NCBI RefSeq assembly: GCF_000758305.1
Contig: NZ_CP009458.1
Span: forward strand, 1,984,001 to 2,048,000
Length of the DNA stretch: 64,000 bases
Reading direction: 5' to 3'
From: Cedecea neteri
GTDB lineage: Bacteria > Pseudomonadota > Gammaproteobacteria > Enterobacterales > Enterobacteriaceae
In this document: piece by piece, positions 10,370 through 21,913 of the stretch
How the letters are laid out: each line of letters opens with the position of its first letter
Position numbering within the stretch: the first letter of the stretch is position 1
Translations under genes and position numbers: made by a program
Notes under the pieces: generated by a model
Seen by the model: the letters and a program-made list of their open reading frames with translations, nothing else
What the model was told of the DNA's origin: nothing
Databases searched by the model: none

Positions 10370-10445
10370 GTCCCCTTCGTCTAGAGGCCCAGGACACCGC
10401 CCTTTCACGGCGGTAACAGGGGTTCGAATCCCCTAGGGGACGCCA
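10370..10445 (+). tRNA. gltV: tRNA-Glu (TTC)
   Basis: A 76-nt cloverleaf with an encoded CCA end. The anticodon stem CCGCC/GGCGG closes the loop CTTTCAC with anticodon TTC at 10404-10406. It lies in the 16S-23S spacer. The E. coli rrnH spacer carries tRNA-Ile and tRNA-Ala instead, so the spacer type has switched at this locus. The gene symbol is only by analogy. Confidence 0.96.
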
Positions 10446-10520
10446 CTTGCTGGTATGTAAGTGAAAGTTGCGTGCCATTATATCTCAAAGCTGACTTGAA
10501 AGAGTCATGTTTGAGATATT

Positions 10521-10532
10521 TGCTCTTTAACA
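10521..10532 (+). promoter_or_regulatory. boxA antitermination element, 23S leader
   Basis: A second exact TGCTCTTTAACA boxA lies in the 16S-23S spacer, 126 bp ahead of the 23S gene, as in E. coli rrn operons. Confidence 0.88.
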
Positions 10533-10657
10533 ATCCGGAACAAGCTGAAAATTGAAACGACATGTCGTCTCGTTCTTCCGTAATAAAGAATGAGGTTAAG
10601 ACATGTTCGAGTCTCTCAAATTTTCATAATCTGAAGCGAAACATCTTCGGGTTGTGA

Positions 10658-13563
<2,906 letters not shown>

Positions 13564-13660
13564 ACAACACCGAAGGTGTTTTAGAGAGAAGTAAATTTTC
13601 AGCTTAGTTCAGGATTTAGTTGATGGTTATATAAAAATATAACGGTCAATAAACAGAATT

Positions 13661-13780
13661 TGCCTGGCGGCCGTAGCGCGGTGGTCCCACCTGACCCCAT
13701 GCCGAACTCAGAAGTGAAACGCCGTAGCGCCGATGGTAGTGTGGGGTCTCCCCATGCGAGAGTAGGGAACTGCCAGGCAT
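13661..13780 (+). rRNA. rrfH: 5S ribosomal RNA
   Basis: A 120-nt gene with the terminal helix TGCCTGGCGG/CTGCCAGGCA, essentially identical to E. coli 5S. It follows 23S after 97 bp and is followed by tRNA-Asp in the same transcript. Confidence 0.98.
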
Positions 13781-13833
13781 CAAATTAAGCAGTAAACCGG
13801 GGCAACAAACCGGTGGTTGTAGAAAAATTCGGT

Positions 13834-13910
13834 GGAGCGGTAGTTCAGTCGGTTAGAATACCTGCCTGTCACGCAGGGGGTCGCGGGTTCGAGTCCCGTC
13901 CGTTCCGCCA
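13834..13910 (+). tRNA. aspU: tRNA-Asp (GTC), distal gene of the rRNA operon
   Basis: A 77-nt tRNA with encoded CCA and anticodon GTC in the loop CTGTCAC. It is identical in sequence to the second tRNA-Asp at 23276-23352. Placement after 5S matches E. coli aspU in rrnH. Confidence 0.97.
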
Positions 13911-13918
13911 CTTATTTA

Positions 13919-13952
13919 AGCCCTGAGTCTTAGACTCAGGGCTTTTTTGTTT
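13919..13952 (+). terminator. rRNA operon terminator
   Basis: An 11-bp perfect stem (AGCCCTGAGTC, loop TTA, GACTCAGGGCT) is followed by TTTTTTGTTTTT. It is a strong intrinsic terminator eight bases after tRNA-Asp. Confidence 0.93.
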
Positions 13953-14085
13953 TTAAATTTCATCATCTGCGATGACATTGTTGCTGATTTAGCAAAAATC
14001 TTCTGCATTTATTCGTCTTTTTCACCTGAGTCCTCCCCGGCATACTCTGCCTCATACAAACGCACACCCTATAATGAGGTTAATA

Positions 14086-14892
14086 ATGGCAATTCCTGCA
14101 TTCGGTCTGGGCACTTTCCGCCTGAAAGACGACGTCGTCATCGCATCGGTTAAAACTGCACTGGAGCTGGGCTATCGCGCGGTAGACACTGCTCAAATCT
14201 ATGATAATGAAGCAGCCGTTGGCCAGGCTCTGGAAGAAAGCGGTATTCCGCGTGATGAGCTGTTTATCACCACCAAAATCTGGATCGAAAATCTTAGTAA
14301 GGACAAGCTGATCCCAAGCCTGAAAGAGAGCCTGGCGAAGCTGCGCACTGATTATGTCGATCTGACGCTGATCCACTGGCCATCGCCAAACGATGCTGTA
14401 CCTGTGGCAGAATTTATGCAGGCACTGTTGGCGGCTAAAGAAGCCGGTTTGACTCGCCAGATCGGGATTTCGAACTTCACGGTTGATCTGATGCAGCAGG
14501 CTATTGATGCTGTAGGCGCTGAAAATATTGCGACCAACCAGATCGAACTGTCGCCATACCTGCAAAACCGCACCGTTGTTGAGTGGGCAAAACAGCATAA
14601 CATCCACATCACGTCTTACATGACGCTGGCGTATGGTAAGGCACTGGCGGATGAAACGATTGGCCGCATTGCACAGAAACATCAGGCGACCCCTGCTCAG
14701 GTGATTCTGGCGTGGGCGATGGCTCTGGGTTACGCAGTTATTCCTTCATCTACCAAACGTGTGAATCTCGAAAGTAACCTGCAGGCGCTGAACTTGAAGC
14801 TGGATGCAGAAGACATGGCGGCTATTGCTGCTCTGGAATGCAATGACCGCCTGGTGAGCCCGGAAGGTCTGGCACCAAAGTGGGATAACTAA
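14086..14892 (+). CDS. dkgB: 2,5-didehydrogluconate reductase / methylglyoxal reductase DkgB
   Basis: DkgB is an NADPH-dependent aldo-keto reductase that reduces 2,5-diketo-D-gluconate and aldehydes such as methylglyoxal. The 268-residue product begins MAIPAFGLGTFRLKDD. It shows the AKR pattern: Asp in GYRAVDTAQIYDNE (about residues 31-44), catalytic Tyr, Lys in TTKIW and His in LIHWP. Homologues begin at this ATG, four codons inside the longer frame. Terminator-like DNA follows immediately. E. coli has the same neighbour, yafC, downstream on the other strand. Confidence 0.95.
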   Translation: MAIPAFGLGTFRLKDDVVIASVKTALELGYRAVDTAQIYDNEAAVGQALEESGIPRDELFITTKIWIENLSKDKLIPSLKESLAKLRTDYVDLTLIHWPSPNDAVPVAEFMQALLAAKEAGLTRQIGISNFTVDLMQQAIDAVGAENIATNQIELSPYLQNRTVVEWAKQHNIHITSYMTLAYGKALADETIGRIAQKHQATPAQVILAWAMALGYAVIPSSTKRVNLESNLQALNLKLDAEDMAAIAALECNDRLVSPEGLAPKWDN

Positions 14893-14898
14893 ACCAGA

Positions 14899-15801
14899 TT
14901 ACGGCCCTTCAGGGGGCCGTTTTACTGCGTCACTCAGAAAATCAATAAATGCACGAATACGGGTACTGACCGCCCGGTCGCTATAGTACACCGCGCTAAA
15001 AGGCATATTGACCGGCAAAAGCTTGTCCGCAAGCACCTCAACAAACTCTCCGCTTTCAATTTCTTTATCAATCATAAAATCTGACAGACAGGCGATACCG
15101 TTTCCCGTCAGGCACAGCTGCTTAAGCGTTTCTCCACTATTCGAAGATAATCCAGGCTTGATCTCAAAAAGCTGCCCATCTGCCTGCGAAACCGGCCAGC
15201 GGTTAAGAGATGAGGGTTCGGTAAAGCCCAGGCAGACGTGATTCACCAGATCGGCGGCATTCTCCGGTGTACCGTTAGCGGCCAGATACTCAGGTGAAGC
15301 AATAATCTTGCGGTAGCTACTAAAGAGCGGCCGGGCACGCAGGCTTGAGTCGGTTAAATTGCCCACGCGAATAGCCACATCGACTTTACGTTCGATCAGG
15401 TTAATGAAGGTTTCTGAAGAGACAAGCGAGAGCGTCATCTCAGGGTAGCGTTCGCGAAACGGTTTTATCAGCGGCATCAGTAAATGCAGCATGACCGGCG
15501 TTGCGGCATCAATGCGCAATAATCCCCGCGGCGTTTGCTTGCTTTCCATCACTTCATTTTCGGCGGCGGCCATCGCCTGCAGAATCTGCTGTACGTTACG
15601 GAAGTAGCGTTCACCTTCCTCCGTCAGGCTCAGCTGCCGAGTTGTGCGGTTGAGCAGGCTTACACCCAGCTTCATCTCCAGCTTTTTAACCGTTCTGCTT
15701 ACCGCAGAGTTAGCCTGTCCCAGCTGTTCTGCTGCGCGGCTGAAGCTCCCGCTTTCTACTACGGCAACGAAAATCGCAAGTTCTTCCGATGTAGCCTTCA
15801 T
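14899..15801 (-). CDS. yafC: LysR-family transcriptional regulator YafC
   Basis: This 300-residue protein begins MKATSEELAIFVAVVESGSFSRAAEQLGQANSAVSR, a typical LysR winged-HTH (residues 1-60), followed by an effector-binding domain. It matches E. coli YafC (304 aa) closely and sits in the same place between dkgB and yafD. Unlike E. coli, a divergent MFS gene lies directly next to it. LysR proteins usually control a divergent neighbour, so YafC probably regulates that transporter. The ligand is unknown. Confidence 0.92.
   Translation of the reverse strand: MKATSEELAIFVAVVESGSFSRAAEQLGQANSAVSRTVKKLEMKLGVSLLNRTTRQLSLTEEGERYFRNVQQILQAMAAAENEVMESKQTPRGLLRIDAATPVMLHLLMPLIKPFRERYPEMTLSLVSSETFINLIERKVDVAIRVGNLTDSSLRARPLFSSYRKIIASPEYLAANGTPENAADLVNHVCLGFTEPSSLNRWPVSQADGQLFEIKPGLSSNSGETLKQLCLTGNGIACLSDFMIDKEIESGEFVEVLADKLLPVNMPFSAVYYSDRAVSTRIRAFIDFLSDAVKRPPEGP
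14901..14924 (+). terminator. Terminator after dkgB
   Basis: A 7-bp stem ACGGCCC/GGGCCGT with a 6-nt loop, then TTTTAC. It overlaps the 3' end of the convergent yafC gene. Confidence 0.7.
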
Positions 15802-15905
15802 TATTGCTCCACAAGCAAAATTCTATTGAGATTTTACATATTTTTGTTATTTAAGCATCCCGCCATACTGCGTGTCATCAAAAGACACCTGTTATGGAGT
15901 AAATT
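15802..15905. promoter_or_regulatory. Divergent yafC / MFS control region
   Basis: This 104-bp region is AT-rich in its yafC-proximal half. It holds a 5-bp inverted repeat GTGTC-N7-GACAC at 15872-15888, 18 bp ahead of the MFS start codon. This could be a LysR half-site pair or a leader hairpin. A clear T-N11-A LysR box with a dyad could not be fixed by eye. Confidence 0.4.
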
Positions 15906-17081
15906 ATGCCTCTGGCGCTTCTCGCACTGACAATCAGTGCGTTCGCAATCGGTACCACCGAATTTGTGATTGTCGGGCTTGTACCGACCATTGCTGAGCA
16001 GCTCGCTATCTCTGTGCCGTCGGCAGGATTGCTGGTTTCTATCTATGCCCTGGGCGTAGCAATTGGCGCGCCTGTTCTCACAGCTTTAACGGGCAAACTT
16101 CCGCGTAAACAGCTGCTGATCGGGCTTATGGCGCTGTTCACCGTGGGTAACGTCATCGCCTGGCTATCGCCTAATTACGAGACTCTGGTTGTGGCACGTC
16201 TGCTAACTGGTCTGGCACACGGCGTGTTTTTCTCTATTGGCTCAACGATTGCCACAAGCCTTGTGCCTAAAGAGAAAGCAGCTTCGGCCATTGCCATTAT
16301 GTTTGGTGGCCTGACGGTAGCGTTGGTGACCGGCGTGCCATTAGGAACGTTCATCGGGCAGCATTTCGGCTGGCGTGAAACCTTCCTCGCGGTTTCTGCT
16401 ATTGGCGTGATCGCGTTAATCAGCAGCATGATCCTTATCCCGAAAGATATTCCTAACCGTGCGGTGGCGGGAATAAAAGAACAATTACAGGTATTAACAC
16501 ATCCACGTCTGGTGCTGATCTATCTGGTTACCGCTCTCGGCTACGGTGGCGTGTTTACCGCCTTCACTTTCCTTGCTCCAATGATGCAGGATCTGGCCGG
16601 CTTCTCACCTTCTGCAGTTAGCTGGATCCTTCTAGGTTATGGTGTATCGGTGGCTATCGGTAACATCTGGGGGGGAAAACTGGCGGATCGTCACGGTGCC
16701 GTACCGGCTCTGAAGTTTATCTTTGCCGCTTTGGCCGCGTTACTTCTGGTCTTCCAGTTCACCGCGCATTCGCATGTTGCTGCCTTGCTGACGATTTTGG
16801 TGATGGGTGTTTTTGCTTTCGGCAATGTGCCGGGATTACAGGTTTATGTTGTCCAAAAAGCTGAGCAATACACCCCAAATGCGGTAGATGTTGCCTCCGG
16901 GCTCAACATTGCGGCATTTAACGTAGGGATTGCCCTGGGCTCGATTATTGGTGGGCAGACTGTACAGAACTTCGGCCTGGCACAAACGCCATGGATTGGT
17001 GCTGTGATTGTTGTCCTGGCGTTGTTGCTGATTGGCTTAAGTGGCCGACTCGATAAGCAATCGCGGGTTGCTATCAGTTAA
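15906..17081 (+). CDS. MFS transporter, DHA1 family (YdhP/AraJ-like exporter)
   Basis: A 391-residue integral membrane protein with about 12 hydrophobic segments. The N-terminal signature LTISAFAIGTTEFVIVGLVPTIAEQL is typical of the YdhP/AraJ/SotB branch of the drug:H+ antiporter-1 family. A conserved loop after TM2 reads TGKLPRKQLL. Such proteins export sugars, arabinose-like compounds or drugs; the substrate cannot be told here. The gene is divergent from the LysR gene yafC, its probable regulator. E. coli lacks it at this locus, so it is an accessory insertion or a lineage-specific gene. Confidence 0.85.
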   Translation: MPLALLALTISAFAIGTTEFVIVGLVPTIAEQLAISVPSAGLLVSIYALGVAIGAPVLTALTGKLPRKQLLIGLMALFTVGNVIAWLSPNYETLVVARLLTGLAHGVFFSIGSTIATSLVPKEKAASAIAIMFGGLTVALVTGVPLGTFIGQHFGWRETFLAVSAIGVIALISSMILIPKDIPNRAVAGIKEQLQVLTHPRLVLIYLVTALGYGGVFTAFTFLAPMMQDLAGFSPSAVSWILLGYGVSVAIGNIWGGKLADRHGAVPALKFIFAALAALLLVFQFTAHSHVAALLTILVMGVFAFGNVPGLQVYVVQKAEQYTPNAVDVASGLNIAAFNVGIALGSIIGGQTVQNFGLAQTPWIGAVIVVLALLLIGLSGRLDKQSRVAIS

Positions 17082-17087
17082 GTTTTA

Positions 17088-17123
17088 CCTTTCCGGGGCG
17101 TGACTGTTTACGCTCCGGGAAGG
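17088..17123 (+). terminator. Hairpin after the MFS gene
   Basis: A 14-bp stem with two G-U pairs and an 8-nt loop begins 7 bp past the MFS stop. No T-run follows, so it may be an attenuating or mRNA-stabilising hairpin rather than a classical terminator. Confidence 0.5.
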
Positions 17124-17227
17124 CAATGGTTTGTAATGGTCGTTGAAAGTCTGCGCTAAAGTCCCTATAACTGAAAGATAGCCTGCGAACTGCAGGCAAG
17201 TTGAGTTACAGAGGTCGTTAGCCAAAC

Positions 17228-18031
17228 GTGCACAAGAATACCTATGCCATGCGATATGTAGCCGGACAGCCAGCAGAGCGCATTCTGCCTCCTGGTTCGT
17301 TTGCGACTATCGGTCAGGCATTACCCCCCGGTGAACCTTTACCCGGTCAGGACACAATACGTGTTCTGGTGTGGAATATCTTTAAGCAGCAGCGAGCCGA
17401 CTGGCTTTCGGTGCTGCAAACCTTCGGCAAAGATGCACACCTGATGTTGTTACAGGAAGCGCAAACGACGCCCGAACTGGTCAGGTTTGCGACCACTAAC
17501 TATCTGGCTGCCGATCAGGTCCCTGCTTTTGTTTTACCCCAGCATCCCTCGGGCGTAATGACGCTGTCTGCTGCTCATCCGGTTTATTGCTGCCCGCTGC
17601 GCGAACGTGAGCCGATCCTACGCTTGTCTAAATCAGCCTTGGTCACGGTCTACCCGCTGCCTGACGGGCGTATGTTGATGGTAATTAATATCCACGCCGT
17701 CAATTTTAGCCTCGGTGTTGATGTCTACAGCAAGCAACTGGGGCCTATTGGAGACCAGATCGGGCATCACAATGGGCCGGTGATCATGGCCGGTGATTTC
17801 AATGCCTGGAGCCGCCCGCGTATGAATGCACTCTTCCGTTTTGCCCGCGAGATGACGCTCAGGGAAGTCCGCTTTACTGACGACCACCGCCGCCGGGCGT
17901 TTGGTCGTCCTCTCGATTTCGTGTTCTATCGTGGCCTGAACGTCACCGAAGCTTCGGTGCTGGTGACCCGTGCATCAGACCATAATCCGCTACTAGTTGA
18001 ATTCCGTCCCGGCAAGCCTGAGCTGAAATAA
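17228..18031 (+). CDS. yafD: YafD, endonuclease/exonuclease/phosphatase family protein
   Basis: A 267-residue protein very close to E. coli YafD, starting with GTG (HKNTYAMRYVAGQPAERILPPGSF). It carries the EEP-fold signatures: LVWNIFKQ (Asn ligand), LLQEAQ (Glu metal ligand), MAGDFNAW (Asp and Asn) and the terminal SDHNPLLVEF with catalytic Asp-His. The family hydrolyses phosphodiesters in a metal-dependent way, but the substrate of YafD is not established. yafE follows 71 bp later on the same strand with a hairpin in between. Confidence 0.93.
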   Translation: MHKNTYAMRYVAGQPAERILPPGSFATIGQALPPGEPLPGQDTIRVLVWNIFKQQRADWLSVLQTFGKDAHLMLLQEAQTTPELVRFATTNYLAADQVPAFVLPQHPSGVMTLSAAHPVYCCPLREREPILRLSKSALVTVYPLPDGRMLMVINIHAVNFSLGVDVYSKQLGPIGDQIGHHNGPVIMAGDFNAWSRPRMNALFRFAREMTLREVRFTDDHRRRAFGRPLDFVFYRGLNVTEASVLVTRASDHNPLLVEFRPGKPELK

Positions 18032-18039
18032 GGTTCGTC

Positions 18040-18061
18040 AGGTCTGCCGTTGGGCAGACCT
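18040..18061 (+). terminator. Hairpin between yafD and yafE
   Basis: A perfect 9-bp stem AGGTCTGCC/GGCAGACCT with loop GTTG, without a downstream T-run. It may be a partial terminator or stability element between the two genes. Confidence 0.5.
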
Positions 18062-18102
18062 GTGCGCTGCCCTTTTTCTCACTTAACCGCAAGGACATAA
18101 CG

Positions 18103-18870
18103 ATGACAACGCAATCCCATCACGACAAAGTTGGCCAGCAGTTTGGATCTCAGGCCAGCGCCTATTTAACCAGTACGGTTCATGCTTCCGGGCGCGATCT
18201 GGAGCGGCTTAGCGCAAGGCTGAATGACTTCCCGCATGCCACGCTCCTGGATATGGGATGTGGAGCAGGGCACGCCAGTTTTATTGCCGCGGCTAAAGTG
18301 AAATCGGTGGTGGCTTATGATCTGTCCGAGCAGATGCTGACGGTCGTTGCTGAGGCGGCAACAACGCGTGGAATAGCGAATATCGCGACGCGTCAGGGAT
18401 ATGCGGAATCATTGCCGTTTGACGACGCTACTTTTGACGTGGTGATCAGTCGCTATTCAGCACATCACTGGCACGATGTCGGCCAGGCGCTGCGTGAAGT
18501 AAAGCGCGTGCTTAAGCCTGGTGGTATTGCCATCTTTATGGATGTGACCTCGCCAGGCCATCCGGTGAAGGATATCTGGCTGCAAACGGTCGAGGCCCTG
18601 CGTGATACCTCGCATGTGCGTAACTATTCCAGCGGAGAGTGGCTTAGCCTGTTCAATGATGCGGGCCTGGTCACGCACAGTGTGTTGTGCGACAGGTTGA
18701 ATCTGGAGTTTACCAGCTGGATCGCCAGAATGCGCACGCCGATAGTGTTATCGGACGCGATCCGCGCCTATCAAAAAAGTGCCTCGGACGAGGTGAAGCA
18801 ATACTTTGAATTACAGCGGGATGGATCGTTCACCAGCGATATCATCATGCTGGAAGCGCGAAAGGCGTGA
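18103..18870 (+). CDS. yafE: Class I SAM-dependent methyltransferase YafE
   Basis: A 255-residue methyltransferase of the UbiE/BioC-like type. Motif I is LLDMGCGAGHAS (about residues 48-59), with VVAYDLS as the acidic ribose-binding loop and RVLKPGGIAIFMD as motif III. E. coli K-12 YafE is annotated shorter (207 aa, missing the N-terminus), so this appears to be the full-length form. Substrate unknown. It ends at a bidirectional terminator facing mltD. Confidence 0.88.
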   Translation: MTTQSHHDKVGQQFGSQASAYLTSTVHASGRDLERLSARLNDFPHATLLDMGCGAGHASFIAAAKVKSVVAYDLSEQMLTVVAEAATTRGIANIATRQGYAESLPFDDATFDVVISRYSAHHWHDVGQALREVKRVLKPGGIAIFMDVTSPGHPVKDIWLQTVEALRDTSHVRNYSSGEWLSLFNDAGLVTHSVLCDRLNLEFTSWIARMRTPIVLSDAIRAYQKSASDEVKQYFELQRDGSFTSDIIMLEARKA

Positions 18871-18880
18871 CGTAAAAAAG

Positions 18881-18907
18881 AAAAGGCACCGTAAGGTGCC
18901 TTTTTTG
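18881..18907. terminator. Bidirectional terminator between yafE and mltD
   Basis: A 10-bp stem AAAAGGCACC/GGTGCCTTTT with loop GTAA, a T-run on the plus strand and a T-run on the minus strand, between convergent genes. Confidence 0.92.
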
Positions 18908-18916
18908 TTCTGGCTA

Positions 18917-20287
18917 TCAGGTATCCGGAGAGTTGTTGCCGCTGACAAACAGCGTCAAACGGTCACCCGGTTTCAGGTCATCGGTACCGCTGTTCCAGCG
19001 CATCACATCTTTGATGTTCACGCCGTGGCGTTTAGCAATACTCGATAACGAGTCGCCTTTGCGCACCTGATAAGTGATGCTGCTGTTATCGGCCAGCTGC
19101 GTTGAGCTACTTTTCACGCTGAGCGTCTGCCCAACTTTAAGGTGAGCACCGCGCAGGTTATTCCAGCTCTGCAAATCCTTAGCGTTCACACCGAGGCGTG
19201 AAGCAATGCTGGACAGAGTATCCCCTGAACGCACTTTATAAGATTTGTTGCCGCCCGCGTTGAGGCGGTTATCCGCCACCAGCGTTGGCTGTAAAGCATC
19301 GATCTCACCAGAAGCCAGAGAGGCTTTCAGCTGATCGGCATGCTTCTTCGGCACCATCACATAGCGCTGATTTTTTCCAACGGTAGTGCTTTTCACGCCG
19401 GCGTTGAAGGTCTTCAGGTTGGTGAGCGACATGCCAGCCATTTCGGCGACCTGCGTTAACTCAACCGGATTGCTCACTTCAACACGCGCCAGCGCGCGGC
19501 TTTCATCCGTTGTCGGCAGACGTACGCCGTACTTCTGACTGTTTTTGAGTATGTCACTCAACGCCAGCATTTTCGGTACGTAGATCTTTGTTTCACGCGG
19601 CAAAGCCAGCGACCAGAAATCGGTAGGTTTACCCCGCGATTTGTTCGCTTTAATGGCGTTTAACACACGGCCTTCACCGCTGTTATACGCCGCCACGGTC
19701 AACAACCAGTCACCGTCAAACATCTTGTTCAAACGCTGCATCATGTCCAGTGCTGCGGTGGTGGAAGCCACTACATCACGGCGTGCATCGTACGCTTTGG
19801 TCTGCTTCAGACCGTAATTGCGCCCCGTACTTGGAATAATCTGCCAAATGCCTGCGGCATTCGCGCTAGACGTCGCGTGGGGGTCAAAAGCGCTCTCCAC
19901 TATGGGTAGTAGTACTAGTTCCATTGGCATGTTGCGTTTCTTAACTTGCCCGGCAATCCAGTACATATACGGCTCTGCCCGTAATGTTACATCGTGGAGA
20001 TAGCTCTTATTACTCAGGTACTTCTGTTTCTGTTCGCGGATACGGACGTTTTCCGGTATCCCCATCTTTAGCTCGTTGCCGATGAAGTTCCACAGGTTTT
20101 GATCTTGCGCGAGGAAGGTTCCATCATCCATCCATCGCGCGGAGGTCGCTCGACCCGTGTACTTTCCTGCTTCACCTTGACCAGCTGCAGACAGACTCTG
20201 TGCGTGCTGTTGAATGTTGGCATCATGCTTTGACGCCTGGCACCCGACAAGCAAGACAGAGGCGAGTAGTATCGCTTTTGCCTTCAT
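18917..20287 (-). CDS. mltD: Membrane-bound lytic murein transglycosylase D
   Basis: MltD cleaves the glycan strands of peptidoglycan, forming 1,6-anhydroMurNAc ends. The 456-residue lipoprotein has the lipobox LVGC (Cys16). The SLT catalytic domain has the active Glu near residue 131 (PIVESAFDPHATSSANAAG). Two C-terminal LysM peptidoglycan-binding repeats (about residues 345-390 and 400-448) each start with a YxVRxGDxLSSIA pattern. Length is close to E. coli (452 aa). The neighbour gloB lies upstream on the same strand, as in E. coli. Confidence 0.96.
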   Translation of the reverse strand: MKAKAILLASVLLVGCQASKHDANIQQHAQSLSAAGQGEAGKYTGRATSARWMDDGTFLAQDQNLWNFIGNELKMGIPENVRIREQKQKYLSNKSYLHDVTLRAEPYMYWIAGQVKKRNMPMELVLLPIVESAFDPHATSSANAAGIWQIIPSTGRNYGLKQTKAYDARRDVVASTTAALDMMQRLNKMFDGDWLLTVAAYNSGEGRVLNAIKANKSRGKPTDFWSLALPRETKIYVPKMLALSDILKNSQKYGVRLPTTDESRALARVEVSNPVELTQVAEMAGMSLTNLKTFNAGVKSTTVGKNQRYVMVPKKHADQLKASLASGEIDALQPTLVADNRLNAGGNKSYKVRSGDTLSSIASRLGVNAKDLQSWNNLRGAHLKVGQTLSVKSSSTQLADNSSITYQVRKGDSLSSIAKRHGVNIKDVMRWNSGTDDLKPGDRLTLFVSGNNSPDT

Positions 20288-20357
20288 GTGTGTGTCAATG
20301 GTTGCTTAAAAGACGAGCGATGATACCGTCGCCTTTTCGACAACACAACCAGAATAT

Positions 20358-21113
20358 TCAGAAGCTGTCCTTCTTTGTCCTTAACCAGGCGAATATCTCC
20401 TGGGGTTGTTGCAAGTTTGTTTCTTTTTTGATTTTTTCTTTTAAAACAGTATCTTCAGTGCGTAAAAAAATATTTATTTCGCGTTCAGTTTGCAAAGAAG
20501 ACGGCAAGGTTGAATGATTTTTTGCGCGTAACTCCTTAACTTTCCGATAGTATCCTCCTAAATGCTCATCATGGGGTAGAATACTTAAGGCAAATTTTAT
20601 GTTTGATTCCGTATACTCATGTGCGCAACAAATCAGTGTATCGGCAGGTAGTTCATTAAGCTTTTGAAATGAATTAAACATTTGTTCTGCTGTGCCTTCA
20701 AAAAGCCTTCCGCAGCCGCCTGAAAACATTGTGTCGCCGCAAAATAGATAAGGAAAACTAAAAACAGAGATATGTCCTAAAGTGTGACCAGGTGTTGCTA
20801 TCACGCGAAATTCACGCCCAAGCAGGCTAAACTTATTCCCTTCGCCCACGATCTGAGTGGCACCTTTCTGCCGGGTTTCCTCCGGGCCGTAGACCTCAAT
20901 TTTCGGATATTTGTCCTTTAATTGCTGAACGCCGCCCACGTGATCGGCATGATGATGGGTCAGCAGAATGGCCTCCGGCTGCCAGCCGTTTTCCTCTATA
21001 GCTTTCAAGACCGGTGCGGCGTCGCCCGGATCAACGATCACACATTTTCCCTGCTCGTTATTAAGCACCCAGATGTAGTTATCCTGGAAGGCACGAATAC
21101 TGTTAAGATTCAT
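20358..21113 (-). CDS. gloB: Hydroxyacylglutathione hydrolase (glyoxalase II)
   Basis: GloB hydrolyses S-lactoylglutathione to lactate and glutathione, ending methylglyoxal detoxification. The 251-residue metallo-beta-lactamase-fold protein has the binuclear metal motif THHHADHVGG (about residues 52-61), TPGHTLGH and FCGDTMFSGGCGR. The reading frame is intact and full length. Odd: the 3' half (about 20358-20760) is clearly AT-rich with runs of A and T, while the 5' half has the G+C content of its neighbours. The C-terminal third also departs more from E. coli (EKIKKETNLQQPQEIFAWL). Divergent from yafS. Confidence 0.95.
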   Translation of the reverse strand: MNLNSIRAFQDNYIWVLNNEQGKCVIVDPGDAAPVLKAIEENGWQPEAILLTHHHADHVGGVQQLKDKYPKIEVYGPEETRQKGATQIVGEGNKFSLLGREFRVIATPGHTLGHISVFSFPYLFCGDTMFSGGCGRLFEGTAEQMFNSFQKLNELPADTLICCAHEYTESNIKFALSILPHDEHLGGYYRKVKELRAKNHSTLPSSLQTEREINIFLRTEDTVLKEKIKKETNLQQPQEIFAWLRTKKDSF

Positions 21114-21148
21114 AGTTCAACCTCTCTATAGCCATTAAGAAGGTAGTG

Positions 21149-21913
21149 ATGAAACCGGCAAGGATACCTGAGATTATCACTTCCCCCTATCATTGGGCGC
21201 AGCTGCGATGGGGAGAACACTATCGGAACGCACTCGAAGAGCAGCTCCGCCCGTGGCTGGCAAAAATGTTCGGCTTTCACTTATTGAAAATCGGCAACCT
21301 GAGTGCGGAAGTGAACACTGAAGCCTGCGCGATTTCGCATCAGGTTAATGTGGCCCAGCAGGGTGAACATCTACAGGTTAATGCCGATCCTCTGCACTTG
21401 CCGTTTGCGGCGAAGTCGGTGGATGCTTGCCTGTTGGCACACACCTTGCCGTGGTGCCCGGATCCCCACCGCTTGCTGCGGGAAGTGGATCGTGTCCTGA
21501 TCGACGACGGCTGGATCGTGCTCAGCAGTTTTAATCCCATTAGCTTGCTGGGGCTGGGCAAAACGGTCCCGTTCCTGCGTAAGCGTGCGCCTTATAATAG
21601 CCGAATGTTTACCCCAATGAGGCAGCAAGACTGGCTATCGTTACTGAATTTTGAAGTGATGTACCGGCGCAGTTTTCAGGTGCTACCCTGGCATAAGCAA
21701 GGGGGACGTTTGCTGAGTACGCATCTGCCGGCGCTGGGCTGTATGCACGTTATCGTGGCGCGGAAACGTACGTTGCCACTAACGCTAAACCCAATGAAGA
21801 GCCGCAAAGCGAAAAATCAGATTCGCTCGGCGGTAGGAGCCACGCGGCAGTACCGCGAAGCTGTTGTTAAGGTGCCGCCGCATCCGGCTGATACCCCACA
21901 TCCTCATGAGTAG
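21149..21913 (+). CDS. yafS: SAM-dependent methyltransferase-like protein YafS
   Basis: A 254-residue protein matching E. coli YafS (240 aa) over its length. It contains DPLHLPFAAKSVDACLLAHTLPWCPDPHRLLREVDRVL, a methyltransferase-like core, but motif I is weak, so binding of SAM is not assured. The ATG at 21149 is preferred to the GTG just before it on homology. Its 3' end overlaps the convergent rnhA 3' end by 47 bp; the C-terminal tail is longer than in E. coli. Function unknown; recalled as a possible methyltransferase only. Confidence 0.88.
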   Translation: MKPARIPEIITSPYHWAQLRWGEHYRNALEEQLRPWLAKMFGFHLLKIGNLSAEVNTEACAISHQVNVAQQGEHLQVNADPLHLPFAAKSVDACLLAHTLPWCPDPHRLLREVDRVLIDDGWIVLSSFNPISLLGLGKTVPFLRKRAPYNSRMFTPMRQQDWLSLLNFEVMYRRSFQVLPWHKQGGRLLSTHLPALGCMHVIVARKRTLPLTLNPMKSRKAKNQIRSAVGATRQYREAVVKVPPHPADTPHPHE

